Assembly: GCA_024401695.1 (NCBI GenBank)
Contig: JAKSKN010000011.1
Coordinates: forward strand, 1-64,000
DNA length: 64,000 bases
From: Bacteroidales bacterium
GTDB lineage: Bacteria > Bacteroidota > Bacteroidia > Bacteroidales > UBA932
Reading direction: 5' to 3'
The translations under genes were made by a program, and so were the position numbers. Within the stretch, counting starts at the first letter, position 1, and every line of letters begins with the position of its first letter. Shown here in pieces: positions 24,817-33,910 of this stretch. The notes under the pieces are model-generated. The model ran no database searches, was not told the DNA's origin, and was given only the letters and a program-made list of their open reading frames with translations.

Positions 24817-26267
24817 TGAAGAAGCATCACATATCCGCAATCGCGCTGATCGCGCTCACTATCGCATCCTGCAAATCCAGTTCAGACGGCACGTCGGCCG
24901 GTTCCACGGTTGAGCCGGAGCCGCTGCCTCCTATTGGATTCTACGACACACACTATCAGACCGACACCATCGAGGTAAAGAGCGGAGAGACCTTCTCCGG
25001 AATGCTCAACCGCCTTGGTATGGGAGCATCCGACGCATACAGGATGATCCAGCTCTGCGGCGACACGTTCGACGTCCGGAAGATGCGCGCCGGCAACCAG
25101 GTGATTGCCTACTACTCCCCTTCCGACTCCGCCCGCACGCTCGAGTATGTCGTTTACCTCCAGAACCGGATCCGCTCCACGGTGTTCCAATGCCAGGATT
25201 CCCTCGCCATCTGGAATTATGACAAACCGGTACAGCACGAACGCAAATATGCCGACATTACCATCACCAGTTCCCTCTGGAACGATATGATAAAGGCCGG
25301 CGCCAGCCCGACCCTCATAATGGACCTCGCCGACATCTATCAGTGGAGCGTCAACTTCTTCACCCTTCAGGAGAATGACCGCTTCCGCGTGATCTACGAC
25401 CAGTCCGTCTGCGACGGCGAGGTGCTTGCCATCGACACCGTACACTTCAGCCTCTTTACAGGAGGCAGCAAGGAGGTGGCGGCAGTGCGTTTCGATACCG
25501 GCAACGGCTCGCACACATACTGGGACAAGGGTGGCGAGAGCCTCAAGCGTATGTTCCTCAAGGCGCCCCTCAAATACAACCGCATCAGCAGCCGTTTCTC
25601 ATACCACCGCAAGCATCCCGTGACCGGCAAGGTCAAGGCGCATACCGCCGTCGACTATGCAGCTCCGACGGGCACTCCTGTCTATGCCATCGGCGACGGC
25701 ACCATCACCAAGCTTGGATGGGACTCTTCAGGCGGCGGCAACCGCATACGTATGAAGCATATGCGCGGCTACGAGTCCTGCTATATGCATCTTTCCAAGT
25801 TCGCACCAGGCCTCAAGGTGGGCTCACGCGTAAACCAGGGCCAGCTTATCGGCTATGTCGGAGCAACCGGCACCGCAACCGGCCCTCACCTCGACTTCCG
25901 TATCTGGGAGAACGGCAAGCCTATCGACCCGCTTTCTCTCAACTCCCCTGCATCCGAGCCTCTCGACAAGAAATATATGGATGCATTCAATGCGCTCTAC
26001 GATGACTATATGGTTGAAATCGGCGAGAAGGAAGGCGAGAAAGACGTGATCGAGGAAGTGGAAGAACCTTCAGAAGAGACGGTTGCAGAGGAAGAGGTCC
26101 AGCCGGTCAAGCGTGACAGGAAGGCCGAGAGAGTTGCCGCGAAGGCTGCAAGGAAAGCCGAAAAGGCGGCAAAGAAAGCTGAAGAGGCCGCCAAGGCAGC
26201 CCTGGAGGCTGCTCAGGCAGCTGAAGCCGCAATGCAGGAGGCAGAAGAAGCCGCTGCCGCGAAATAA
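24816..26267 (+). CDS. M23 peptidoglycan endopeptidase lipoprotein
   Basis: A 483-residue lipoprotein (lipobox IASC) of the LytM/M23 family, which cleaves peptidoglycan cross-links in the periplasm. An N-terminal OapA/LysM-like region (about 45-230) precedes the catalytic domain: HTAVD (H276, D280, two zinc ligands), YMHLS (H325) and GPHLDFRIW (H358, D360). The third zinc ligand of canonical M23 enzymes is the second His of HxH; here that position is Asp. The C-terminal 70 residues are a Glu/Lys/Ala-rich coiled coil. The start overlaps the stop of the OMP gene (TAATG). Confidence 0.85.
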   Translation: MKKHHISAIALIALTIASCKSSSDGTSAGSTVEPEPLPPIGFYDTHYQTDTIEVKSGETFSGMLNRLGMGASDAYRMIQLCGDTFDVRKMRAGNQVIAYYSPSDSARTLEYVVYLQNRIRSTVFQCQDSLAIWNYDKPVQHERKYADITITSSLWNDMIKAGASPTLIMDLADIYQWSVNFFTLQENDRFRVIYDQSVCDGEVLAIDTVHFSLFTGGSKEVAAVRFDTGNGSHTYWDKGGESLKRMFLKAPLKYNRISSRFSYHRKHPVTGKVKAHTAVDYAAPTGTPVYAIGDGTITKLGWDSSGGGNRIRMKHMRGYESCYMHLSKFAPGLKVGSRVNQGQLIGYVGATGTATGPHLDFRIWENGKPIDPLSLNSPASEPLDKKYMDAFNALYDDYMVEIGEKEGEKDVIEEVEEPSEETVAEEEVQPVKRDRKAERVAAKAARKAEKAAKKAEEAAKAALEAAQAAEAAMQEAEEAAAAK

Positions 26268-26270
26268 CAT

Positions 26271-26942
26271 ATGGAAATCCAACCCGTCGCCATATTCCAC
26301 TCCCCTCTTCCGGAGAAATTCGGAATTCCGCGTCAGGCAGGGCTTGCGCCGTCGCTGACCGGGAGGATCGTGCTCGAGCCCTCATACCGTGCCCCCGAGG
26401 CGCTTCGTGGCCTCGACGGCTTCGATTATCTCTGGCTCATCTGGGGATTCAGCCTCAACCGCAGCGGGTCCGCAGGGCTTACGGTCCGTCCGCCGCGTCT
26501 TGGCGGGAACGAAAGGATCGGAGTATTCGCATCCCGCTCCCCATTCCGTCCGAACGGGCTGGGGCTGTCGTCCGTAAGGATAGAATCCGTCGATTATGAA
26601 AACGGAATCATACACGTCAGCGGTGCCGACCTTGCCGACGGCACGCCGGTCTATGACATCAAGCCGTATGTAGAATACGCCGACAGCCACCCGGGCGTCC
26701 GCAGCGGATTTGTCGACAAAGAAGATTGGGAGCCGCTGAGTGTGGTGTTTCCGCAAGAGCTGCAGGCCTGCCTGACAGCAGGCGAAGCACGGGCAGTCAC
26801 AGAGATACTGTCACAGGACCCGCGTCCAAGCTATCAGAACGATCCCTGCAGGATATATGGTATGACATTCGCCGGCTGGGACATCCATTTCAAAGTCGAC
26901 GGCAGTACACTGACAGTCCTGGAACTACATCAGCTGCAATGA
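26271..26942 (+). CDS. trmO: tRNA (N6-threonylcarbamoyl-A37) methyltransferase TrmO
   Basis: A 223-residue protein of the TsaA/TrmO (YaeB) family, which uses S-adenosylmethionine to methylate t6A37 in tRNA-Thr. The N-terminal beta-barrel signature is clear: VAIFHSP, FGIPRQAGL, LDGFDYLWLIWGF, RPPRLGG, RIGVFASRSPFRPNGLGLSSVRI and GTPVYDIKPYVEYAD. The C-terminal domain (about 165-223) ends with LTVLELHQLQ. It starts 3 nt after the M23 gene and its 3' end overlaps the converging transporter gene by 18 nt. Confidence 0.92.
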   Translation: MEIQPVAIFHSPLPEKFGIPRQAGLAPSLTGRIVLEPSYRAPEALRGLDGFDYLWLIWGFSLNRSGSAGLTVRPPRLGGNERIGVFASRSPFRPNGLGLSSVRIESVDYENGIIHVSGADLADGTPVYDIKPYVEYADSHPGVRSGFVDKEDWEPLSVVFPQELQACLTAGEARAVTEILSQDPRPSYQNDPCRIYGMTFAGWDIHFKVDGSTLTVLELHQLQ

Positions 26943-27860
26943 AATTGCCGTGAGGGCGAGAAGCAGTCCGCCGATCTGTACCGGCTTGATCTTCTCCTTG
27001 AAGAAAAGGACACCGGTGAGTGTGGCAAGCACCACGATGCAGATATTGTAGACAGGATAGAAGATGCTGGTGGATATGCTCGCAAGTGCACGGAGCATAC
27101 ACGCAGTACAGCCCGTATTGACCAATCCCAGGATGAGTCCACCGACGAAATTCCTCCAGCGGAAGCCCTGATGCAGCGAATCCCTGTGCGCCCTGCCGTC
27201 ATTCCGGAAAGACCCGTTGGCAATGCACGCCACAAGGGAGGCAGCCGAGGCGGAAATGAAGATCACCGTCATCTGCGATGACAGTCCGGCCTCAGTGTCA
27301 ACGGAGTTCTGGACTACCTTCAGCATAAAATCCGAGATACCGTAGCATAAGAACACGGCCAGGAGCGCGAGCATCGTCTTGACTCTTCGGGCCTTCTCCG
27401 ATATTCCGGTAAGCTGGCTGGCATCGTGCTTTTCGCTTTCGGCAGGGATGACCATCAGCCCCATAGCTACAAGCATAAGAGCAACCAGAAGCCAGGAAGG
27501 AGCGGTCTGCGAGAAAAACAGCCAGCTGAGAATCAGAGGAAGTATGAGCGAAGCCCTGGCGGCGGCGGTGGTCAGCGCGACACCGCTTCGCCACGTGCTG
27601 CGGTTCATCACAAGGAAGCCGAGGTAGAAGAACACCCCCTGCAGGACAGCGAGCAGAAGCGGCTTGGGGGCAAGCGCATAATCCGCGAATTCCGCCTCCC
27701 CTCTTGCCACGGCCATCAGCATCGGAACTATGCTGAACACGATTGCCGTCACATAATTGAAAAGGATGACCTGCGAGGTATCGATCTGCCTTCTCTGGCA
27801 GATCTTGAAGATAACTGAAAACAGTGATCCGAATATTATCGCAAACAGGAGAAATATCAT
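26925..27860 (-). CDS. EamA/DMT-family transporter
   Basis: A 311-residue inner-membrane protein with about ten hydrophobic helices in two five-helix EamA halves (MIFLLFAIIFGSLFSVIFKI at the start, SISTSIFYPVYNICIVVLATLTGVLFFKEKIKPVQIGGLLLALTAI near the end; the motif F-KEKI-x-P-Q-x-G is typical). The substrate is not predictable. It is preceded by its own promoter and converges with trmO. Confidence 0.82.
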   Translation of the reverse strand: MIFLLFAIIFGSLFSVIFKICQRRQIDTSQVILFNYVTAIVFSIVPMLMAVARGEAEFADYALAPKPLLLAVLQGVFFYLGFLVMNRSTWRSGVALTTAAARASLILPLILSWLFFSQTAPSWLLVALMLVAMGLMVIPAESEKHDASQLTGISEKARRVKTMLALLAVFLCYGISDFMLKVVQNSVDTEAGLSSQMTVIFISASAASLVACIANGSFRNDGRAHRDSLHQGFRWRNFVGGLILGLVNTGCTACMLRALASISTSIFYPVYNICIVVLATLTGVLFFKEKIKPVQIGGLLLALTAISLQLM

Positions 27861-27892
27861 ATCACACGGAAAAGTCGATTTTCACTAATGAA

Positions 27893-27900
27893 CAAATATA
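27893..27900 (-). promoter_or_regulatory. -7 promoter box of the EamA transporter gene
   Basis: Minus strand TATATTTG (TAnnTTTG), 32 nt before the ATG at 27860, inside the 88-nt gap after the ABC-F stop codon. Confidence 0.55.
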
Positions 27901-27948
27901 GACAAATAATCATTCACTTCCTACGGCCTTTCCATCGCAAGCACGATG

Positions 27949-29676
27949 CTACCGGATCTCGGACAGCTCCAGCCAGCGCAGCTCAGCCATATCAAGCTCG
28001 TCCTTCAGAGCCTTGTACCGCTCCGACGCGGAAAGGATGGCCTGATAGTCCGCCGAGCCGCCGTTCATCAGGGACTCGAGTTCGAGTTTCTCGGCATTCA
28101 GCTCTTCCATCGACTTCTCCAGCTGCTCCATCTCCTTCTGCTCCTTGTATGTCAGTTTACGCGGCCTGGAAGGCGGCGGGGCCTGACGGACGGCAGGGGT
28201 TCCGGCCGGCTTTTCAGAAGCCGCCAGCCGTTTCTTCTCAGCCTCATAATCCTTTATGAATGAGCGGTATTCCGTATATCCGCCAATGAAGTCCTTGATC
28301 ACGCCGTCACCGCAGAAGACGAACAGATGGTCGACAAGCCTGTCGAGGAAGTGCCTGTCGTGCGATACGATCAGAAGGGTGCCCTTGAATTCAAGGAGGT
28401 ACTCTTCAAGTATGTTCAGCGTGACGATGTCAAGGTCGTTGGTCGGTTCGTCAAGGATCAGCACGTTCGGGTCCTTCATCAGGATCGTTAACAGATACAG
28501 TCGCCTCCTTTCTCCGCCCGACAGCCGGCTGATCCTGTTGTTGAGCATATCGTGCGGGAACAGGAAGCGGCCCAGCAGATGAGTGTCCGGCACGACCTCG
28601 AGGACAGTCTCGTCCTCGTCGAACTGCATTCCGCTCTGCCTGTAATAACCGATTTTCAGCGACTCCCCTCTCTGGATCGAAGGCATATCGCCATTTACCA
28701 GAAGATTGATGAAGGTGCTCTTGCCGACACCGTTAGCCCCCACTATACCCACACGCTCGTAGCGCTGGAAATTGTAGGTGAAATGGCTTATGTACGGCTT
28801 GCCGTCATACGAGAAGCACAGATCCTGACAGTTGATGATCTTGGTGCCCAGACGCGAGCCTCCACCAAGCTCGGAAAGTGAGATTTCGCGGGTCACATAA
28901 GCCTGCCCGGCGCGTTCCTTGAGATCCCAGAAAGCCTGCTTGCGGTATTTTGCCTTGCCGGAACGGGCGCACGGGGTGGCGTGCATCCACTCCAGTTCAC
29001 GCCGCAGCACATTCCGCACCCTGTCGGTCTCGGCATTGTAGTTGGCGATGCGTTCATCCCTTTTCACGAGGAAATTCTCGTAATCCCCCTTGTAGATATA
29101 GATCGCTCCCCTGTCCATCTCCATCACCGTGTTGCACACGCGGTCGAGGAAATAGCGGTCGTGAGTAACCATAAAGAGAGTGCAGCGCGAATGCTTCAGA
29201 TAGTTTTCGAGATACTCGATCGCATCAAGGTCTAGGTGGTTGGTGGGCTCGTCCATTATCAGGAAGTCAGCGTCCCTGGCAAGCATCTGCGTGATGGCAA
29301 CCCGCTTGACTTCCCCACCGGACAGCTCGTTCATTTTCTGCTCCGGCCTGAGCCCCAGTTCGTCAAGTATCCTCCTTGCCCTGAGTTCCTGCTCGAAATC
29401 TCCCGTGAAGACCGTCTCGCCTATGCTCAGCATCGGGTCGTGCTCGAATTCCTGCTCGAGGAATGCGATGCGTATCTCTTTGAGGAACTTGATGCTTCCG
29501 CCGGAATCCGACTTGTCCTTTCCGGCCAGGATGCGCATAAGCGATGTCTTGCCAGTACCGTTGGGTGCTATCAACGCAATCTTATCGCCTTCATTTATGT
29601 TGAAGGCGATATTATCGAAAAGCACCTTGTTGCCGTAGGACTTCGAGATGTTCTCTATTTGAAGGAACGAAGGCAT
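27949..29676 (-). CDS. ABC-F ATPase (Uup-like)
   Basis: A 575-residue soluble protein with two ABC domains and no membrane segments: Walker A GTGKTS and signature LSGGEVKR with LIMDEPTNHLDLD in the first, GVGKST, LSGGERRR and LILDEPTNDLDI in the second. A linker with basic residues (RRELEWMHATPCARSGKAKYRKQAF) and a C-terminal coiled coil (about 500-575) give the Uup arrangement. ABC-F proteins act on ribosomes or, for Uup, affect DNA and ribosome homeostasis; target-protection resistance is possible but not indicated. The start overlaps the gcvPB stop by 1 nt. Confidence 0.87.
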   Translation of the reverse strand: MPSFLQIENISKSYGNKVLFDNIAFNINEGDKIALIAPNGTGKTSLMRILAGKDKSDSGGSIKFLKEIRIAFLEQEFEHDPMLSIGETVFTGDFEQELRARRILDELGLRPEQKMNELSGGEVKRVAITQMLARDADFLIMDEPTNHLDLDAIEYLENYLKHSRCTLFMVTHDRYFLDRVCNTVMEMDRGAIYIYKGDYENFLVKRDERIANYNAETDRVRNVLRRELEWMHATPCARSGKAKYRKQAFWDLKERAGQAYVTREISLSELGGGSRLGTKIINCQDLCFSYDGKPYISHFTYNFQRYERVGIVGANGVGKSTFINLLVNGDMPSIQRGESLKIGYYRQSGMQFDEDETVLEVVPDTHLLGRFLFPHDMLNNRISRLSGGERRRLYLLTILMKDPNVLILDEPTNDLDIVTLNILEEYLLEFKGTLLIVSHDRHFLDRLVDHLFVFCGDGVIKDFIGGYTEYRSFIKDYEAEKKRLAASEKPAGTPAVRQAPPPSRPRKLTYKEQKEMEQLEKSMEELNAEKLELESLMNGGSADYQAILSASERYKALKDELDMAELRWLELSEIR

Positions 29677-31079
29677 TACGCCGCGTACTTCAAAACAGGC
29701 TGGCGCGCTGCCGTGGTCTCGTCCGGACGGCCGATTGGCGTATTATGAGGAGCTGAATGCAGCATCTCCGGGTCTGCGGCCGCCTCCTCAGCAATCTTCC
29801 GCATCACGCCGATGAAGGAGTCGAGCGTCTCGAGAGACTCAGTCTCCGTAGGCTCTATCATTATCGCCTGGTGGAAGAGTAGCGGGAAGTAGATTGTCGG
29901 AGCGTGGAATCCATAGTCGAGAAGCCGCTTTGCGACGTCGAGGGTGGTTGCTCCGGCGACACCTTCACGGGCTCCGTCATTGATGAGGCCGTCGAACACG
30001 AATTCGTGCTTGCAGACAGTCGGGATAGGCAGCTTGTAGCAATCCTTGAGCGATTCCTTGATGTAATTGGCTCCGAGGGTGGCAAGCCTTCCGGCCATCC
30101 TGATGTTCTCGCGGCCAAGCATAAGAATGTATGCGTAAGCACGGAGGATGATGCCGAAATTGCCGTGGAAACCGCTTACACGAGGGATCTGGAGGAATGG
30201 CACGACGCGATCCGCAACGCCCACAGGGCCTGAACCAGGACCGCCGCCTCCGTGAGGGGTGGAGAAGGTCTTGTGCAGATTGAGATGCATTATGTCGAAG
30301 CCCATATCTCCCGGACGGACAACGCCCAGAAGAGGGTTCATATTGGCACCGTCGTAATACAGGAGGCCGCCGCACCCGTGAACCAGGGCGGCTATTTCCT
30401 TGATGTCGCGTTCGAAGAGACCAAGTGTGTTCGGATTGGTCATCATTATGCCGGCGATGTCCGGACCGAGGAGAGGCTTGAGCGACTCGACGTCCACAAG
30501 ACCGTTCTCACGTGACTTCACGACGACGATTTCAAGGCCGCAGACAGCTGCAGATGCAGGATTGGTGCCGTGAGCGCTGTCAGGGACGATGACCTTGGTA
30601 CGGGCAAGGTCTCCCCTGCTCATATGATACTCGCGCATCAGCATAAGGCCGGTGAGTTCCCCGTGCGCGCCTGCGCAAGGCAGGAAGGTGAAGTGCTTCA
30701 TTCCGGTGATGGCGGCAAGGGCCTTGTCCATCTCGTCGTAGACGGTTTGCACGCCCTTCACGGTCTCCGCCGGCTGAAGAGGGTGCAATCCGGTGAAACC
30801 GGGCATCGCAGCGACTTCCTCGTTGATCTTCGGGTTATATTTCATAGTGCAGGATCCCAGCGGATAGAAACCGGTATCCACACCGAAATTCATCTGGCTC
30901 AGATTGGTATAATGACGGACTACGTCGATCTCGCAAACCTCCGGGAGGGCCGGGGCTGCACCGCGTTTCAAGCCATCGGGCAGCGCGTCGGCAGTTCCGC
31001 AGGCAGATGATGCCGGCAGGCTGTAACCGGTACGGCCGGGCTTTGAAAGTTCGAATATCAATTTATCGTAATACTTCAT
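29676..31079 (-). CDS. gcvPB: Glycine dehydrogenase (decarboxylating) subunit 2
   Basis: A 467-residue PLP subunit of split-type P-protein. The PLP lysine is K270 in DIMHLNLHKTFSTPHGGGGPGSGPVGV; FYPLGSCTMKYNPK and MMTNPNTLGLFE are also diagnostic. With GcvPA it decarboxylates glycine and passes the aminomethyl group to GcvH lipoate. The C-terminus carries an extra 20-30 residues ending QPVLKYAA. It lies between gcvPA (14-nt gap) and the ABC-F gene (1-nt overlap). Confidence 0.94.
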   Translation of the reverse strand: MKYYDKLIFELSKPGRTGYSLPASSACGTADALPDGLKRGAAPALPEVCEIDVVRHYTNLSQMNFGVDTGFYPLGSCTMKYNPKINEEVAAMPGFTGLHPLQPAETVKGVQTVYDEMDKALAAITGMKHFTFLPCAGAHGELTGLMLMREYHMSRGDLARTKVIVPDSAHGTNPASAAVCGLEIVVVKSRENGLVDVESLKPLLGPDIAGIMMTNPNTLGLFERDIKEIAALVHGCGGLLYYDGANMNPLLGVVRPGDMGFDIMHLNLHKTFSTPHGGGGPGSGPVGVADRVVPFLQIPRVSGFHGNFGIILRAYAYILMLGRENIRMAGRLATLGANYIKESLKDCYKLPIPTVCKHEFVFDGLINDGAREGVAGATTLDVAKRLLDYGFHAPTIYFPLLFHQAIMIEPTETESLETLDSFIGVMRKIAEEAAADPEMLHSAPHNTPIGRPDETTAARQPVLKYAA

Positions 31080-31093
31080 GGCAGTGTCCTCCT

Positions 31094-32398
31094 CTATATT
31101 GCTTTTACGATATTGACGATCTCATCAAGTTCCGCACGTGAGTGCTTCTCGGTGACACAGAATGTGACATAGCCTTCATCCGTCTGAAGAGCGGCGAAGT
31201 AACCTGCACCAAGAAGAGCCTTCTGGAGTTCCGGCACGTCGCACTTCGGTGCAAGGACGAACTCCTTGAGGAAGTATTTCCCTTCGAAAGGGTCGGAGAA
31301 CTTGCCGGTGGCGAGGAGAGCGTCGTGCAGGTAGCGGGCTCCCGCGTGACTCAGTTCATTGACCTTGCGCAGTCCCTCAGGCCCCATAAGGGAGAGATAG
31401 ACAGTGCACCAGAGGGCCATCAGAGACTCGTTGGAGCAGATGTTGGAGGTCGCCTTTTCGCGGCGGATATGCTGCTCGCGGGCCTGGAGCGTAAGCACGA
31501 AGCAGCGCTTGCCCGAAGCATCGGTGGTCTGGCCGACTATGCGTCCCGGCAGCTTGCGCATGCAGGCGGTGGTGCAGGCCATGAATCCTACATAAGGTCC
31601 ACCGTAGCAGAGAGGGATGCCGAGGCTCTGGCCGTCGCCGACAGCTACGTCGGCGCCCCATTCCGCAGGGGTCCTGACCACTGCAAGGGCGGACGGGTCA
31701 CAGTATTCGACAAGGAGGGCTCCGGCGTCGTGGGCAAGACCGACAAGGCCGGAAAGGTCCTCAACGATTCCGTAACGGTTGACGGAAGGGACAAGGATGC
31801 CTGCCAGGTCAGCCGTTCCGCCAGCAGCGGCGGCGACATCTTCGGCGACAATTATGTTGATGCCGGCGTATTTTGCATAAGTGCGCACAGTATCTATCAC
31901 GTTAGGGAGAAGCGAAGCCGCGATGACCACGCTGTTGCGCTTCTTGGTGGAAGCCACGCACATACGCACTGCCTCGGCGGCAGCTGTCGGACCGTCGTAC
32001 ATCGAAGCGTTGGCAACGTCAAGCCCGGTAAGGGCGCAGATCATGCTCTGCCACTCGAAGATGTAACGGAGCGTTCCCTGTGAGATCTCGCACTGGTACG
32101 GAGTGTATGCGGTGAGAAACTCGGAACGTGAAGTGATATATGAAATGACACTTGGCGTGTAATGGTCATAAGCGCCCTGGCCTACAAAAACCTTGAGGCG
32201 GGAGTTCCTGGCAGCAAGGCCCTCGAAATAATCGCGCACCTGCTGCTCACTGAGTGCCGACGGGAGGTCATACTCCCCTCTATAAATGAAATCCGCGGGT
32301 ACGTCGGAGTATAGGTCGTCAAGCGAGCTGACGCCTATCCTGTCGAGCATCACGCGGATATCTTCCTCTGTCTGAGGAAAATAGCAGAATGAACCCAT
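31094..32398 (-). CDS. gcvPA: Glycine dehydrogenase (decarboxylating) subunit 1
   Basis: A 434-residue partner of GcvPB; it has the PLP-transferase fold but no PLP lysine. Typical segments are MGSFCYFPQTEEDIRVMLDRIG, the tyrosine-rich HYTPSVISYITSRSEFLTAYTPYQCEISQGTLRYIFEWQ, NASMYDGPTAAAEA and GQSLGIPLCYGGPYVGF. The split P-protein arrangement contrasts with the fused single-chain GcvP found in many Gram-negative bacteria. It sits 4 nt after gcvH. Confidence 0.94.
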   Translation of the reverse strand: MGSFCYFPQTEEDIRVMLDRIGVSSLDDLYSDVPADFIYRGEYDLPSALSEQQVRDYFEGLAARNSRLKVFVGQGAYDHYTPSVISYITSRSEFLTAYTPYQCEISQGTLRYIFEWQSMICALTGLDVANASMYDGPTAAAEAVRMCVASTKKRNSVVIAASLLPNVIDTVRTYAKYAGINIIVAEDVAAAAGGTADLAGILVPSVNRYGIVEDLSGLVGLAHDAGALLVEYCDPSALAVVRTPAEWGADVAVGDGQSLGIPLCYGGPYVGFMACTTACMRKLPGRIVGQTTDASGKRCFVLTLQAREQHIRREKATSNICSNESLMALWCTVYLSLMGPEGLRKVNELSHAGARYLHDALLATGKFSDPFEGKYFLKEFVLAPKCDVPELQKALLGAGYFAALQTDEGYVTFCVTEKHSRAELDEIVNIVKAI

Positions 32399-32402
32399 AT
32401 TG

Positions 32403-32780
32403 CTATCCAGCTATTTCCGAATATTTTGCAGGGGAAAGGAGGTTTTCGAGCTCCGCCTTGTCAGACATCTCAACCTTGATGATCCAGGCTGTGTATGCGT
32501 CTTCATTGATGAGTTCCGGCTTGTCCTCGAGCTCGTCGTTGCGGGCGACGACCGTACCGCTGACCGGAGAATAGAGTTCACTGGAAGCCTTGACACTCTC
32601 GAGAGCGCCGAAGTCCTCTCCCTTGGCAACCTCGTCATCTATGTCAGGCATATCGACATAGGTGATGTCACCCATCTCGCTCTGCGCAAAATCCGAAACA
32701 CCGATAATTGCGATGTTGCCATCGACTTTCACCCATTCGTGCGACTCGCTGTAGAGGAGTCCTTCTAATACTTTGCTCAT
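32403..32780 (-). CDS. gcvH: Glycine cleavage system H protein
   Basis: A 125-residue lipoyl carrier. The lipoylation site is K64 in GALESVKASSELYSPVSG; the N-terminal SESHEWVKVDGNIAIIGVSDFAQ and C-terminal WIIKVEMSD are family hallmarks. It shuttles aminomethyl-lipoate between P and T proteins. It is the second enzyme gene of the gcv operon, 10 nt after gcvT. Confidence 0.96.
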   Translation of the reverse strand: MSKVLEGLLYSESHEWVKVDGNIAIIGVSDFAQSEMGDITYVDMPDIDDEVAKGEDFGALESVKASSELYSPVSGTVVARNDELEDKPELINEDAYTAWIIKVEMSDKAELENLLSPAKYSEIAG

Positions 32781-32790
32781 ATCTTATATG

Positions 32791-33897
32791 TTATTTTTTG
32801 TATTTTGTCTGATAGAAACGCTTCTTTACGACCTTCCCTGCAAAAGTGCGCTTGCGGATGCGGATCCAGAGCGGTGTGTCAAGTGCAGAGCAGGACGAAT
32901 CGACGAGAGCGAAGCAGATGCTCTTGTCGAGGCTGATGGAGTGATAACCCGTCGTGACCACACCCACAACCGTGCCGTCTTCCAGCTCGACCGGATATGT
33001 GGCACGAGGGATTGCGTTGTCCTCGAGTTCGATGCCGACAAGCTTCCTGGCCACGCCGTCCGCCTTCTGGGCGGCAAGGGCGTCGCGTCCGATGAACTCC
33101 GGCTTGTCGAGTTTGCAGAACATACTGAGACCGGCCATTACCGGAGATATCTTGTCTGAAAGTTCGTCGCTGTACAAAGGCAGACCCGCTTCGAAACGGA
33201 GCGTATCACGGCAGCCGAGGCCGCAAGGCTTGACGCCGCTGTCCATCAGCCACTGCCACATATCGCAGATGACGTCCGGAGATGCATAAACCTCGAAACC
33301 GTCCTCACCGGTATAGCCGGTTCGGCTGACAATCACGCGGCCTCCCCTATCATCCTCGGCATCAAGGAAAGTATAGAACTCCAGCTCGCGTACCTCTTCG
33401 ATTTCGAGAAGGTCAACCACCGCATCCTCAGCCTTGGGGCCCTGGATGGCCAGTTGACCGAACGCCTCGGACTGATTGTCAATGCTGACCTCGTATCCCT
33501 TCGACTGCTCCTGCATCCAGGCATAGTCCTTGTCGATATTTGAAGCGTTGACAACGAGCAGGTACGCGTTGTCCTCGAATTCCTTGTACACAAGCAGGTC
33601 ATCAACGACGCCGCCGTCCGGATAGCACATCATTCCATAAAGGATCCTGCCATCCTCCATCCCGCGGACATCATTGGTGAAAATATGGTTGACGAATCTT
33701 TCGGCATCCGCACCCTTGATGAAGATTTCGCCCATATGCGAAACGTCGAAGACGCCTGCTTCATTGCGCACGGCATTGTGTTCATCTATTATGCCGCTGT
33801 ACTGGATCGGCATATCAAAGCCCGCAAATGGGCTCATCTTGGCACCGAGCGCCACGTGGGCTTCGTGCAGACAAGTCAATTTAAGTTGTTCCTCCAT
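32791..33897 (-). CDS. gcvT: Aminomethyltransferase (glycine cleavage T protein)
   Basis: A 368-residue folate-dependent T protein. It has MSPFAGFDMPIQYSGIIDEHNAVRNEAGVFDVSHMGEI at the N-terminus, the folate-binding Asp region FVNHIFTNDV, RTGYTGEDGFEVY in the core and VTTGYHSISLDKSICFALVD in the C-terminal barrel. It releases ammonia and transfers the C1 unit to tetrahydrofolate. The dihydrolipoyl dehydrogenase (L protein) gene is not in the window. A 13-nt gap separates it from the upstream hypothetical gene. Confidence 0.95.
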   Translation of the reverse strand: MEEQLKLTCLHEAHVALGAKMSPFAGFDMPIQYSGIIDEHNAVRNEAGVFDVSHMGEIFIKGADAERFVNHIFTNDVRGMEDGRILYGMMCYPDGGVVDDLLVYKEFEDNAYLLVVNASNIDKDYAWMQEQSKGYEVSIDNQSEAFGQLAIQGPKAEDAVVDLLEIEEVRELEFYTFLDAEDDRGGRVIVSRTGYTGEDGFEVYASPDVICDMWQWLMDSGVKPCGLGCRDTLRFEAGLPLYSDELSDKISPVMAGLSMFCKLDKPEFIGRDALAAQKADGVARKLVGIELEDNAIPRATYPVELEDGTVVGVVTTGYHSISLDKSICFALVDSSCSALDTPLWIRIRKRTFAGKVVKKRFYQTKYKK

Positions 33898-33910
33898 TGT
33901 GGATGACTGG

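Noticed and set aside
31142-32083. 313-codon plus-strand frame across gcvPA
   Set aside because: Shadow of a clearly functional glycine-cleavage gene; composition is not protein-like.
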